Assembly: GCA_015680685.1 (NCBI GenBank)
Contig: MNCI01004075.1
Location: forward strand, 41,665-105,664
Length of the DNA stretch: 64,000 nucleotides
Direction of reading: 5' to 3'
Source of the DNA: Gnetum montanum
Lineage: Eukaryota; Streptophyta; Gnetopsida; Gnetales; Gnetaceae
Of this stretch, positions 12,600 through 26,500 are shown in pieces. The notes under the pieces were generated by a model, which worked only from the letters and a program-made list of their open reading frames with translations, did not search any database and was not told the DNA's origin. The translations under genes were made by a program, and so were the position numbers. Each line of letters begins with the position of its first letter. Position 1 is the stretch's first letter.

Positions 12600-14870
12600 T
12601 CTAAAAACGTTAGTGGTTGGAACATTTAGAGGTTGTCATGTGCACAGCCTAACCCCAAGTCCATGGGAGGGTGATGATAGGGAAGATGGAAATAGGGTGC
12701 CTTGAGCGATCTAGTTGATGAATCAAGGACTTATGTGGTGTCCAATAAGTATTTGTAGATAATGATTTTAAATCATCCCATATAGGAGTTTGGAATAAGT
12801 GGGAACACAATATGCATAAAAATGGGAGAGTATTAACATGCATGCATTATGGTAGTAGAAATAAATAGGTATGCTAAAAATTTGAAATATGTGCTGTAGC
12901 AAAATAAAATAAGAGTGTAAGTGAAGAAATGCACCACCACAAGATTGGGGGTTGTGACTTTTAATTGAATGATGTGTACAATTGGTGTGCAGTGTAGATG
13001 GGAACAGTTGGGTAGTGAGGCAATATGATCATAGTCTCTAGAGTGCTATAGATGTGGTGTTGATAGACATAGAGGAGTTGATGCTTGCTAGTCTAAGAGT
13101 TGCTATGCTGTGCATGTGTAGGTGTCATGTTTAGGTGCACAAGTGGAACAAGGATTTGGAAGGTTCTAATGTTGAGATTTGTCTCTCATCAAATTTTTTG
13201 TTTACCAATCTTCTACCAAATCTAACTACAAAAGCCAACCCTTAGACTATTGATTACTGAGGTATTTATAGAGCCAAGGTTGGGGTGGAGGCATGGTTTG
13301 GACGCCATCTATCTTGGGCTCCACATAGCATGAATGTGGATGTGTCATGCTAATGTGCTACGTTGCAGTGCTACACTCGGTGGGAGAAGAACAGGGATTG
13401 AAAATTTGCCAAACCATGATCGTATGACCCAAACTGCATGTGCCAAGACCTAAAAGACTACCTTGTTTTTCCAAAATGCGTATAACAAATGCAAATTGGA
13501 GCCTACACTTTGGGACTATGTTTTTCCTCCTCTTTCAAGTAGGGTCAAGCCTAAGGACAATTTCAGGGACAATTTCAGGGACCAACAGGGGATGAAAAAA
13601 TAAAATAGACTACTCACATTTGCTATCAAAGAGATGTTGGAGTAGGAATGAAGGTTGATTATGAGCTTTGGGCACTCTTGGAAGGCATTCAAAGACATTT
13701 TCCAAGTGCTACACTATCTACACTACCCAGCATAATGAAGCGTGGTGTGAACACTTAGAAAGTATTGCAGTTTTGGCCTGCTATGCTATTTACACTACAT
13801 AGTGTAGTAGAGCATAGCAATCATTTTCCATGAATTTTGTCAAAAAAACTAAAGATGTCACTTTGGGATTTAGCAAGGCAAGCAAATTCAGCAACTAGCC
13901 AGTACATCTTTCATGTTGAGAGTGCTTGATATCTCCTAGTTTCATTCTAGGCAACTTTTGGCACTAGCACCTCTACTACATTTTGCCATGCTACACATCG
14001 TAGCATAGTGTAACACCTTATTTTGAGAAAATTTTAACATAATTCATCATGCTTTTCCATGGGACCTTGATCATGTTAGCCTTGGAGGTCAAAGACTTGC
14101 CAAATGCACCTTCTATGTCTAGTTCAACACTCAGGAAAATTTTAGCCCTGCATGGCTTCCTATGCTATCTACACTGTGCAACATAGTGGAGCATAACAAG
14201 TTCAAACATAGAAAATTTGCCAAACTATTTTGTCCATCTTGAACATTTTTGGCAACTCGTAGCCTAGCATTAAGGTGGACTAGCAACCAGGACATGTGTC
14301 AAGTTGGGCAAGCTAGAGAAAATAGAGATAGAAAATTTGCCAAATTTTTTAATCCACACTTAGTGTTCCTTTTGTGAAAACTGGCCTTGAAAATGGATGC
14401 TACACTAGCTATGCTGAGGAGTATAGCAGACAAGCTCAGAAAATGCTTTGTAGACATTAGGACTTCCAGGGTGCCATGCTTTCTATGAGGCCCAACATGA
14501 CACCATAGTTGGAGAAATTTTGATTAGGTCTCAATGCTTGAACAAATCTAATGTCGAGTCACAAGGGCCCAAAATTGATGGTGTTTCACAAATGACTAAG
14601 GCATAGAAAAGCATAGTTTGTATCAATTTTGGATGAAACCTATTGCAAAAAACCAATAGTGTTCTTTTCCATCTCATGCATGAATTTTATTTTGTCTAGG
14701 ACCTTTTTCCATAGTTTCATGCAAAACTTAGATACAAGAGCCTTTGTTATTGGCTCAGTAATTATGATAAGCATAGCAATTGTTGGATAAGTAAGAACTC
14801 TAAAATCAAACATAAAACTATAAGAAATAACAAGTAGAGCATAAGTATACCTATGCTCTACACTTTCTTC
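12600..14870. other. Palindrome-rich leader or LTR-like region of the old Tat copy
   Basis: No coding sequence is recognised. The stretch repeats two themes. One is the phrase GAAAATTTGCCAAA (near 13,397, 14,212 and 14,331). The other is imperfect inverted repeats built on TGCTATGCT and AGCATAGCA with a TACACT centre (near 13,724, 13,779, 13,970, 14,155 and 14,398). In the young copy the leader before gag is likewise rich in a palindrome (GCGTATACGC), so I infer this is the LTR or leader of the old copy. No gag or protease lies between here and the antisense gene, so those parts were probably deleted. Confidence 0.4.
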
Positions 14871-14879
14871 TCATGATCG

Positions 14880-17800
14880 TTTTCATCATCATTGGGGATT
14901 TTGATTAGGAGTTCCCCAGGAACTGACCCATTGAACAAGGCATCAATATCACCCATATTTTGTTGCAAGAGTGCCTCCTCTACACACCTCTACTTTTCCT
15001 TTTCCATAGTCCTACACCTTTGCTCCTCTTCTTTGGCACACCTATGTGCCTCTTATTCTTGCCTTTGTTCTTCTTCTATAGTGGTAACTTGGGCTATCAA
15101 GTTCCACCATTGATATGTAGCCATAAACCATTAGATAAATTAACATGAATAGCCTTATAACAAAAACATTAAAAAAATAGCCACATGAAAAGCAGAAATA
15201 CTTGAAGAATACCTAGAACTTCGTGGTCCAAGTGGGATCTTCGAGACAATCTTTTATTTGAAGGATGGCTTTGTTGCTAGTGGTGCTTCTTCTATAGGCC
15301 TCTTTAGGCTAGCCTTAGCTGCTTTAGTAGCTCTGTCACATAATTGTTGGGCCCTAGTAATGTTTTCTAGAAACGTAAGAGGTACCTTACTTGTGCTATT
15401 AAGGAATTCACACCAATTGACATTAAGATCCTTGGTGGTCATAGATAGTGAATATTTCATATCCTTCAATTGGTTTTGGGCCCTCAAGGTTGGATAAAGA
15501 TGCTTTATCCAGGGCCTAGAGTGTTTTCGCGGGTTTTGGCACACCCATGATCCACCTCTCCTCATCACCAAAAATTCTACAAACCTCTATAAGTATCCTA
15601 AAAAAAAATGCATCGTGCATGTGGACTATTTTGAAAGAGTTTACATGAATTTCAAGGATTTTCTCTTTGAGGCTTGTAGCTAAGGAAATAGCCTAGTTAA
15701 AATGAGTCACCTCTATCATAACTTTCTTGAAAATCCATCCTCATGCAACATCAATCACCTTCTTTTGTGACAAAAATTTAGGAAATATCCTAGATCTAAA
15801 TAAGGAATAAGACTCTTTTACATCATGATTTGTAAAGCTACTACAAGTAAGACTCGAGTGGCCCTTAGTAGCACCAAGCCATTCCTCAGCTTCTACACAG
15901 TGGCCTACCTCTTTCATTGTTTTGGTGGCAACTGATATCTCATTAGAGGGAACACCAAATAAGTTGTGGAAGGTAGATGTACTAATGGTAATAGCAATGG
16001 ATAGGCCTTGTACTGTGGTGTAGAATACATCAACTTTTTCATCAAAAGAGTTGATGATGTTTAGCATCTCTATAGAAGGTATGACAAGATTAGATGCCAT
16101 GAAGATCTGAAGCAAACTTGCACAAGAAATGTTTTCTTAAATGTCTTTAGATGCATTCTCCCTTAGCCATTCCTATGCTGGTTCCACCTCACTAAACTTT
16201 ACAATGAGATTCTCTATAGAATGTCCAACGAGGGGTATGATAACATCTATAGGAATGCAAGGTCTTATACATAAAAGACAAGTGTTAGGTATCAATACAA
16301 TTATGTTTTGGCCATAAAAATATTTTATCCTAATCAACTATAAAGCCTTTAGCATAATAATGTACTTGATTTCTCACTCTTATTCTTCTTGCTTGAAGAA
16401 GCTTTTGAGAGGTTCCAGTAGTAATATCCATATCTTTGATATCCTTAGTGGCTACCCACCAACTATGTGCTATTTTGGCAGCCACAAACTTCTTGGAAAT
16501 ACGGTCAACTTTAGTTGGGTATTCATCAAACTCCCCTATTAGCTATTCAAAAATGACATATGTAATCTTGGGGCCCTTGGTGAATTTGATTAATTTAGTA
16601 TTGACTATAGCCAAGGTTTGATCATTGATCATACACCTACAAGATATGTGTGAAACCAACAGGTTAGTAGAGAGAAGACCAAAATACAAAAACCTTAACA
16701 ACCATGCTTACCCCTATAATTGGTACACAATTCATAGAGGATTTTAGAATAAAGAATGGAATCTTTGCAACACCATTAGAGTATTATTCATGTTGTATCA
16801 TGAATACTCTAGCATGCTCCAGATATTTGAAAGGTACTGTGGACTGATGAAATCCGAAAATTCTCCTACTATTCAGATCTCTGGTCCATTGATTATAAAT
16901 CAAGCAAGAAAGAATGTGGACCCAGGAAACAAAGTCCCCATGATGATTGTAGCCATATTGTTAGACAACATCATCACACTAAAGTGCTGGAGAAGGTAGG
17001 CAAGGAAATCCCTTGGCCCTAGGTGGAACCATGCTAACATCTTCTCCAATGACAAGTAAAGAAGAGGAGTATGGTCTGTAGGCTAACTAAGATAGAAAAA
17101 AATTCCAAGGAGCTCAATCACAATGAGCATTGGCTTCATCAAGACCCTATAGGGAAAAAAGAATAAAAAATACAACATTAACACAACATTTCAAAACTTA
17201 GAATTTCTTAACAAATTTTACACATCATAGTTGGGGCTAAAATTAGCTTCCATAAAAGGCTCTAGGATGTTGGTTTAAATTTTCTTAAGAAAATTCATTG
17301 AAAATGAATATATTATTACAACCTCTCATTATGCCTTAGTTCAAAACATGCATTAATTTAGAAAAAGCATCAAAACATAGAAAAAGTGACCATAATAGGC
17401 ATAAATAAGAAGAAACTTACTACAAATAGTAAAAAGCTCATTTCTTTAAAAAACATACAAAAAATTTACAATTTATAAATAGAAGAATTCCTAGAAGCAT
17501 GGAGGTTGAAAATTCCAACTATAACAACCACATCCATCCTTAAATAGGTAAAGTGCTACAACCAAATTTAGACCAATTAACATAGCCTTATTACAAAATT
17601 CATAAAAAATCATATTAGCCCTAATTTCAATGATTCCACAATGGAAGGAACCCTAAAAATAGGAACTTTATAGCCATGATCGTTGCAACTAGAAACATGT
17701 AACCATTTTTACATAAAACATAATAAGAAATACAAAAACATAGTTGTCACCATCAACCACCATTTGTGCAAGGTTAGAAAAAATTTTACTAAAAATTTAT

Positions 17801-18640
17801 TTAGGCTCCAAATGGACTCATTCTACCACTATTTGAATGCACCCATACATAATCAAAATTCAAAACTCTATCCATATTTTCAAAAAAAAATTATTAATTT
17901 TGATGAAAATATGAAAAAGGGCACAAACCCCTAATTGCACAACCAAACTAAAATAGCCATAACTTTATCAATATAACTCCAAACTCCAAATTAAACAGGA
18001 CCATAGCCATTACAAACCTTTAACACAATAATAAAAACTCAAAAAATTAAATTTTCCAAAACGTAAGCCATTCTTTTGATAACAGATACACAACAAAACT
18101 TGCTTTTTTGAAACAAAAAGCATAAAAAAAACACAAATTTGGCATTATGTAGCCATAGTTTATAACAAAAATAGCCAAATCAACATCAACCAATCAAAAA
18201 ATACACCAAAATAAGGGGTAGGATACCATTATAATTTAATTTTAATGTGTCCTTGTCCCTAAATCTAAGTGAAATTGCTTCAACATGAGATTTTAGAAAA
18301 AGCACTTGAAAAAGCAAGCCTAGTTTTAAAACTCTTATTTACCAAGGTGAAAATAGCAAAATAACTCTAGATCCACATGAAAACAGCCAAAATATGACAT
18401 AGGATTTTGCTAAAATTTAATTTTATCAACTTCGTTTGACTAGATTTGAGAAACATATCTTGTTACCACCTATAGCAAACAACAAAAATGGTTAGAACAC
18501 TATGAGAAAGGCAAAGAATGGCCTACTTTGGAACTGATGAGGAGGTTGCATGGATGGAAATGACGTTGGGAAAGGTAGAGATCCTTTTGGTTGCCTCATC
18601 TAACACTTGGATTTGTGGATTCTTGTTGTTTTGCTTCATG
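14880..18640 (-). pseudogene. Old copy of the antisense multi-exon gene
   Basis: Minus-strand remnant of the gene described at 55,479-59,903. Matches in transcript order: a candidate exon 1 at 18,639-18,540 (ATG at 18,637-18,639, LDEATKRISTFPNVIS); the phosphatase-like exon at about 17,050-16,700 (KPMLIVIELLGIF, AWFHLGPRDFLAYLL, NNTLMVLQRFHSLF); exon 3 near 16,630-16,430 (ISKKFVAAKIAHSWW); exon 4 at 16,250-15,255 (PSIEMLNIINSFDEKV, LFGVPSNEI, EEWLGATKG, FRSRIFPKFLSQ, SRPWIKHLY); and a charged coiled-coil region to about 14,880. The exon 4 acceptor (CCTATAG) is kept near 16,245. Stops and frameshifts are frequent. The order PR-side, antisense gene, repeats, RT is the same as in the young copy, so the gene belongs to the family. 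Homology is clear in exons 2-4 and weaker at both ends. Confidence 0.75.
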
Positions 18641-19109
18641 ATGATGCTTAACATCGGAAGAAGGCTTGAGTTCTAAAGAGGGTAGAGCCTCAACGCTAGC
18701 CAAGAGAGAGAGGAGAAGCTTCAACACTAAGATTCCACAAGATCAGGTATAGAAATGGATGCCATGGCTCTCATCCACTACATTGGTTAATGAAATAATG
18801 GTTTTTGATGATTTTTTGTCTGTTTTAACATTAAAAAATCTTGAAAACCTAAAGTTTCCATCCCAAATCCCTACTTGCTAATTTTGTGTATGGAAACTCC
18901 ACATAAACTAAAGTCTAAAGTGGGGAGCAGTGGGGGTGAGGGTTGGGGAGAAATATAAAATACCTTTGTTTCTTCTTAATTTTTTATTTTTAAAATTTGT
19001 AAAACCATGGCCCACACCCTATTCCCTCACACATGCTACTTTTTTGATTAGTAACTATGTCAATGTTGGGGTTTTGATCCCTTTAATGCATAGAACCATA
19101 CCCAAGCCT

Positions 19110-21833
19110 TAACTGTCATGCATCAACATTAGGGATATCATTCCCAACTTGGATGCATGCCTTTCATCCCTCAAAATCATAAAAGCTAACTTTCTTTCCA
19201 TTTTTACTAATTTCAACTTGCACAATTGAACCTCAAGCTTTGAAAAGGGGTTAAACTTTTCTAAAATAGTCACCCTAGGTGTCCACCTTGCTTTACCCCT
19301 ACTTGGGGTGAGGGTTTCAATATGGACTAAAGGGGGAGTAATCACCATTCATATCCCCCACTAAGCATCACACCCAAATCTTACCCCCAAAGAGGCCCAC
19401 ATAACCAACAGCCTATCCAGTCACTTCCAATCATCCCTAAACCTTGGAAAACCTAGTCAAAAATGGTCATAAATTTTTTGATTTGGTGGTTTCACAATAG
19501 GGGTAAGCCTCATCTTTGATAAGGACCTTAACCTTGGCATGGATGGATGTGAAGTGACACAATATTCCATAAATTGACCACTTAGTTACAATGTTTGATC
19601 ACTATACTATATCCAATAGCCTGTCTCTTGCAGTCAATCAAGCCAACTTGCAACTTTTTATCATAATCCATGTTGGCAAACCCCCCTTGCATGCCATCTA
19701 GTGTGCAGCCAACATGAATTTTAAAGAACTATAACATCAAAATACTCTTCGCCAACCTCTAGTAACCATAGCTCTTGCATTGAGAGCCTTTTCTCCCCTC
19801 TGTAACCTCTGGTAGTTGATAATTCCATTCGGTTCTCATCCCCTTTGTTCATACCTCCTAGCTTACCCCTTGGAGTGGGGGATGAGTGTGAAAATAAGGG
19901 AGCAACCACAAAAATTAACTTTAAAGCCTTAAAATTAGCAAATTTTAATCTTTGGTGATAACTAGTGGCTTTAGCAACCCTGGGAATGCACATGCATGCC
20001 AAAAACTGATCAAAATTTGTTAAAAATTAGCCCCTTGGGATCCTCCACTTTAACACATGCCCTAAAGAGGGTCCTCAACAAGGAAACAAGGGGATAACCT
20101 TGAAAATCAATAAAATGGCCTTAAAAATAATAATTTTTAATCTTGGGCAATGTCTAGCAACTCCAACAAATCCAAGAATGCATATGCATGCTCAAAATTG
20201 ATGAAAATATGTCAAAAAGTAGCTTGTTAAAGACTTCCATGTTGAAATACCCCCTATAGGGGGGCTTAGTATGGAAATAAGGGGAAAACCTTGAAAATTA
20301 ACTTAAAAACCTTAAAACTAACATGTTTTAATCTTGAATGATGTTCAAGATCTCCAATAATTCTGGGAATGCACATGCATGGCCAAAATGAATCAAAATT
20401 CATCAAAAATCAAGCCATTTGAGTATCCATTCGAACATACCCCCTGGATGGGTGGCCTCAATGTGTTAAAAAGGGGGTAACCCTTAAAAATCTAAAAATA
20501 AGCTTATAAATAAGAAGTTTTGATCTTAGGTGATGCTTAGTAGCTCTGCAACCCTAGGAATGCAAATGCATGCCCAAAATTGATCAAAAGTTGTCAAAAA
20601 TGCATCCCTTGGAGTCTTCCACACTAGCATACCCTCTAGAGGTAGGGTTTACCATGGAAATAAGAGGGTAACCCTTAAAAACCTAAATACAACCTTAAAA
20701 CTGAAAAGTTTTGATCTTGGGTGATGCCTAACAACTCTAGTAACCCTGGGAATGCACATGCATGCCCAAAATTGATCAAAATTTTTTAAGAATCAACCCC
20801 TTGGGATCCTCCACAATAACATACCCCTTTGGAGTAGGGGCTTAGCATTGAAACAAGCATGTAACCTTGAAAATCCATAAAATGACCTCTAAAATGATAA
20901 CGTTTGATCTTGGGTAGTGTCTAGTAGCTCTGGCAATCCTAGGAATGCACATGCATGTTCAAAACTAATTAAAATTTGTCAAAAATTATTCCGTTGAAGT
21001 CTTCCACATTGACACACCCTTGTAGAGTGGAGGCTTAGTGTGGAAAAAATGTAATAAGCTTGAAAATAGACTTAAAAACCCTTAAAATTGACAACTTTTG
21101 ATCTTGGATAGTGTCCAGTAGCATTGGTAACCCCAAGAATGCACATGCATGTCCAAAACTAATTAAAATTTATCAAAAATTAGCCTTCTGGAATCCTCCA
21201 CACTAACACAGCTCCTAGAGAGAGGGGGGGGGGGGGGGGGGGGGGGNTGGGCGGGCGCAAGGGTTAGCATGGAAGTAAAAGGGTAACCCAAAAACATAAT
21301 CAAAAAACCATAAAACTAATAGCTTTTGATCTTGGATGATGCCCAGTAGCTTTGACAACCCCAAGAATGCACATGCATGTCCAAGATTGATCAAAATCTA
21401 TCAAAAATAAACTACTTGAAGTCCTCCATGTTGAAACACAAACCTAGAGGGGGGTTTAGCATGAAAATAAGGAGGTAACTTTAAAAAATCAATACAATGA
21501 CCTTGAAATTGACAAGGTTTCACCTTGGGTAATGCCTAGCAACACCAACAATCCTAAGAATGCACATGCATACTTGAGACATGTCAAAATTCATTAAAAA
21601 TTAACCACTTAGAGTTCCACATGTTGACACACCACCCTGGAATAGGGGTTTAACATGGAAACAATAGGGTAACATAAAAAACCAATAAAATAACCTAAAA
21701 ATTAACAACGTTTTGGCCTTGGGTGATTCCTAGCAGCACTAGCAACCCTGGGAATGCACATGCATGTCCAAGATTGGTCAAAATTCATCAAAAGTTAGCC
21801 CCTTGGAGTCTTTCACACTAACACATCCCCTTG

Positions 21834-21872
<39 letters not shown>

Positions 21873-22690
21873 GGGGGGAGCAGGGGGGTGCCTCAATCTG
21901 AAAACAAGGGGGTAACATAACAAATAAATAAAATAACCTTAAAATTGACATGTTTTGGCCTTGGATGATGCCCAGTAGCATCAACAACCCCATGAATGCA
22001 CATGAATGTCTAAGACTGGTTAAAATTTATCAACAGTTAGCTCCTTGATGTTCCCAATGCTAACACACCCTCATGGATGGGGGGATTAATGTAGAAATAA
22101 GGAGGTATATTTAAAAAAAATCAATAAATAGCCTTAAAATTAAGAATTTTTGGCCTTGGGTGATGCCCAATAGCACCAGCAATCCTAGGAATGCACATGC
22201 ATATGTAAGACTAATCAAAATTCATAAAAAATAAATCCATTAGAGTGTTCCACACTAACACACCCCTTGGAGGAGGGGCTCAACATGGAAACAAGGGGGT
22301 AATTCCTAAACTTGATCGCAAAGCCTCAAAACTAACAACCTTTGATCTTTAGTGATGCTTAGTATCTTTGACAACCCTAGGAATGTACATGCATATCCAA
22401 AACTAATCAAAATTTCTTAAAAATAAATCCCTTAGAGTCCTCCACACTAAGACACCACTTGGATGGGGGGCTCAATGTGAAAATAAGGGGTTAACATAAG
22501 AAATCAATAAAATGACCTTAAAATTAACAAGTTTTGTCCTTGGATGATGCCCAACAGTAGCAACAACCGTACAAATGCATATGCATGACAAAAAGTAATA
22601 AAAATCCATCAAAACGTAGCCCCTTCAAATTCTCCACACTAAGATACCCCCTAAAGGGGGGAGCTTACTAGTGAAGCAAGGGGGTCTTAG
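19110..22690. repeat. Tandem array, about 193-bp unit, 14 recognisable copies
   Basis: The marker phrase GAATGCACATGCATG recurs near 19,984, 20,173, 20,366, 20,559, 20,748, 20,942, 21,137, 21,363, 21,556, 21,752, 21,992, 22,189, 22,379 and 22,572, a spacing of mostly 189-197 bp. A more diverged unit may precede it from 19,110. Each unit also has a TTGATCTTGGGTGATGCC-like phrase and an ACACACCCC-TTGGAG-GGGG stretch. In two units the G tract has expanded (21,221-21,246 and 21,838-21,871), making those units longer. The array lies between the antisense gene and RT of the old copy. Plant Tat and Ogre elements are known for hypervariable tandem repeats in noncoding parts. A single-N contig join lies at 21,247. 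Confidence 0.9.
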
Positions 22691-22699
22691 CATAGAAGC

Positions 22700-23560
22700 T
22701 TCAAAACTCTTGTCTTTTAGGCCCAAACAGCCCAAAAACAACCTTGACTAATGTTCAAACCCATCTAATAGCCTTGTAGTCCTAAACCTTGGCCCACCAA
22801 GGCCTAAAACTAGCAAAACCCATCACCTTTTGATGTATAATTAGCCATGTATGACCATAGATAGCATGCTTTACCTAATGTTTAACTTGTTTTCTGACCT
22901 TATGTTGCATAATTGACCCTTATTACCTTCTTGTAGCCTTCACATAGTCGTATACTTCCTTTATCTATTTTATTTACCTTTGTTTTGTCTTAAATAGTCA
23001 AGTTTTACCTTCCCTAACCATTGTTTGGTACCTTGTGACCTTTGCCCACTATGGCCTTAAACTGGCATCATGGCCCATCAAGGCCAAAAGTGGAAAAACC
23101 ATTATCCTTATTGGCCATTTTTAGCCTTACTTCTAGTATTTCCACTATGTTTAACCTCTATTTGGCTTTGTTACATTTTGTTTGCTTGCTTTATATCCTT
23201 GGGTGACCTTTTTTGCACTAGAATAACATGTATTTGCATGATTTTTATAGCATTTTAGCATTGTTTATTCATTTTTACTTAGGTTTCACTTAATATGCTT
23301 TTGGTTAACGTGTAGGATTAAAGTATGAGTACCTAGAAGCTAATCAATCTACTATTGAGCTTAAATGCAACTCATGGTTATGTAAAATGATATATTAACC
23401 CTAATTGCCTAGATCTTGACCCTAGGAGCCTTGTCAACTACATAGTCCCAATATGAAAACCTCTAGAGTGGCCTAAAAGCCTAGTCAAAACCTTTGACTT
23501 ATAGGTAGGTGACATAACCAAGGACTCTCTAGATAAGGTTCCTTTCATGACAGATAATGG
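22700..23560 (+). other. Spacer before old-copy RT with TTAAACT-type motifs
   Basis: No gene is recognised. Motifs of the form AAGGCC(T)TAAACTGGCA occur near 22,800-22,825 and 23,052-23,095. The same motif family precedes RT in the young copy at 60.4-60.6 kb, so this is the equivalent junction. Confidence 0.55.
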
Positions 23561-23599
23561 TGAGGAGAAAACCCTTAAACTAAGTTCCTCACAAGAATC

Positions 23600-26500
23600 T
23601 CAATAGGCTTCAGACATCACCAAGCCTCGACAAGGCAACATTATGGCCTTTGCTTGGTCATATGAAGATATTCAAGGTTTAGACCATCACTTAGTATAGC
23701 ATAACATCATACTAGATTCTAGCATGAAAGCAATTAAGCAAAAAGTACATAAGATAAGACCCAATTTAGCCTTGGAAATTCATGATGAGATCTCAAAACT
23801 CTGTCAAGCTGGTTTGATTAGGGCTATCAACTACATAGAATGGGTTTCCAACATAGTGGTTGTCCCTAAGAAAAATGGTAGTATCTATATTTGCATCAAT
23901 TTCTAAGATCTAAATAAAGAAACCATTAAGGATGACTTCCTGTTGCCTAGTATTGATCATCTTATTTATCTCATGGCTGGGCATGCCTTATTGTCCTTTG
24001 TGGATGGGTTCTTAGGATACAAACAAATTAGGATCAACCTAAAGCACTAAGTTAGCATAACCTTTATGACCCATTGGGGAACCTTTTGCTATACTATGAT
24101 ATCTTTTGGCCTCAAGAATGCAATAGCAGCCTATCCATGAGCCATGACTTATATCTTCAGTGTTTACATGTTAGGTTTTCTTAATGATTACATGGATGAC
24201 ATAGCTATCAAGTCCAAGAAGGCTAGTACCCATGCTAATGACCTAGATCTTGTGCTTAAGTGGTGCCTTAAATATGATTTTAGGCTCAATCCTAAGACAT
24301 GTGTGTTTGGTTTCAAGACTAGCAAGATTCCTGGCTTTGTAGTATCTAAAGTAAGGATACGTATCGATCTTGATAAGATTAAAGCCATATCCAAATTAGT
24401 AGGGCCTACCAACCTTAATGAGCTTTGAGGATTTCGAGGTAGATTGCAATTTATTCATAAGCTTATCACTAGGATTATGGATAAATTACAGCCCATGCAA
24501 CACTTTCTTAAAAAAGGGATTCACTATGAGTTGGTGACTTAATGCCAAGAGGCCTTTGAAAACCATAAGCAAGAGTTGACACAACTAACAATGGTTTATC
24601 CTCCATAAGAAGGTAGAGCTTTTTACATCTATTTGGCCATCTCTAACACATTCATTGCCTCTCTACTTTATCAAAAATGAGATGATAGAGGGGAAATAAC
24701 TATATAGTATCTTAGCCATGCATTACTTACCCATGAAACCTGATACACTGAAGTGGAGAAGTATTATCTAGCACTAGTCTTCTCATTAAATAAGTGGTGA
24801 CATTAACTCTATAGAAGCCAAGATAATGTCATTTGTAAAGATAACATGCTCAAAGCCATAACAACCAATATCTATGAGAGTAGCTACATAGCCCAATGGA
24901 AAGCCATAATTGTGGAGTTTGACCTTTACTACATTTCTCAATCCTTAACCAAAGGTCAAGCTATAGTCATACAACTCATAGTTTTACTTGTTGATGACCA
25001 AGCAACCATAGATCTTGATTTCCCTAATGAGCATATTAGTATTGTTAGCCAAGTGCTTGAGGGTTATAAGGCAATCATGCATATTAACTGAGCTTCAACT
25101 GCACATGGGCCTAGTGCTACTACCATCATCATGTTCCCATCTAGTCAAATCCAATCTTTCACCTATTGTTTTGAGTTCCTGTGTACTAATAACATAGTGG
25201 AGTACAAGAGCTTGATCAAGGAAATTATGGTAGCTCATGACCTAGGAATTCGATGCTTGATGATCAAAGGTGATTTCCAACTTGTGCTTAAACAAGTAAT
25301 GGATGTCTAAGTGTATAGATTCAAACACTTACAACCATATTGTGACCTAAGGAAACAATTGTTACAATAGTTTATAGATGTTGATATCTAGCATTTAGCT
25401 TGGAACAAGAATGCCATAGCTAATTCAGTTGTAATATTAGCTCTTAGTGTGATGCCAAGTTTGTACAGTAAGTTTCCCACCTTAACCATTAACTATGTTA
25501 TTTCCATCATCCAAAACATTGAGGATACCTTTATAGCCATTGTTGATATTGCTCCTACTAGGGAGTGGTACGATGATATCAACTTTTACCTTATGCATAT
25601 TGAGTCTTCGTAAGGCTTGACTCTCACCCAAAAGGATGCTATGTGAAAAATATTGAAGTAATATGTCATCATAGGTGATTAAATTTTATGTCAATGATCC
25701 TATGATGGTAGATTACTAATGTGCTTAGGAAAAATCAGAGCCAAAATAGTCCTAGAGGAGGTCCAAAAAGGTGTTTGTGGAGGACATATAGGACCAAGAG
25801 CTATGGTCACTAAGATTAGGTAGTTAGGTTACTATTGCTCCCATATGGAAAGTGATTGCATGTAAAAGGTTAAGTGTTGTGACACATGCCAATGACATAG
25901 TAATCTCATACATGTACTATTGATAAAGTTGCATACTATCTGAATCACTTGGCCATTTCAATGATGAGTGCTAGATATCATTGGACCTAGAGCACCCAAG
26001 CCTTTCATAGGTCATAGCTTCATCATCACTATAATTGAATACTTTACAAAGTGGGTTGAGGCTATTTCCTTACAGAAGACAACATCTAAACAAGTTTGCA
26101 AATTTATCTTAAATAACATTGTAGCTTGTTTTCACATACCCATGACCATAGTTATTGATAATGGACCACAATTTAGTAGCCACAAAACCAAAGATTTCTA
26201 TCACAACCTGGGCATTAAGCATTCTTTCTTAATTCCTTATTATCGCTAGGCCAATAGACAAGTAGAAGCAAGCAACAAGGCCATTATAAATTTTCTGAAG
26301 AAGATGCTCAATAATAGCAGATAAAAATGGCATGAGTGACTTGTCCATGTGCTATGGGCTTACAGAACGACTTATAACATGGAAAATGGAGTAACCTCTT
26401 ATAGGCTAGATTATGGTTTTGAAGCTATTTTTGACTCTTGAATTACACATCCCATCACTTTGGGAAGCCTTGAATAACTTCATCAATGATGAGAAAAATA

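Noticed and set aside
21778-21993. Frame with a polyproline run
   Set aside because: It is produced by the expanded G tract of a tandem repeat unit.
19110-22690. CRISPR-like array
   Set aside because: Units of about 193 bp have no short repeat/spacer pattern, the context is a plant retroelement, and there are no cas genes.
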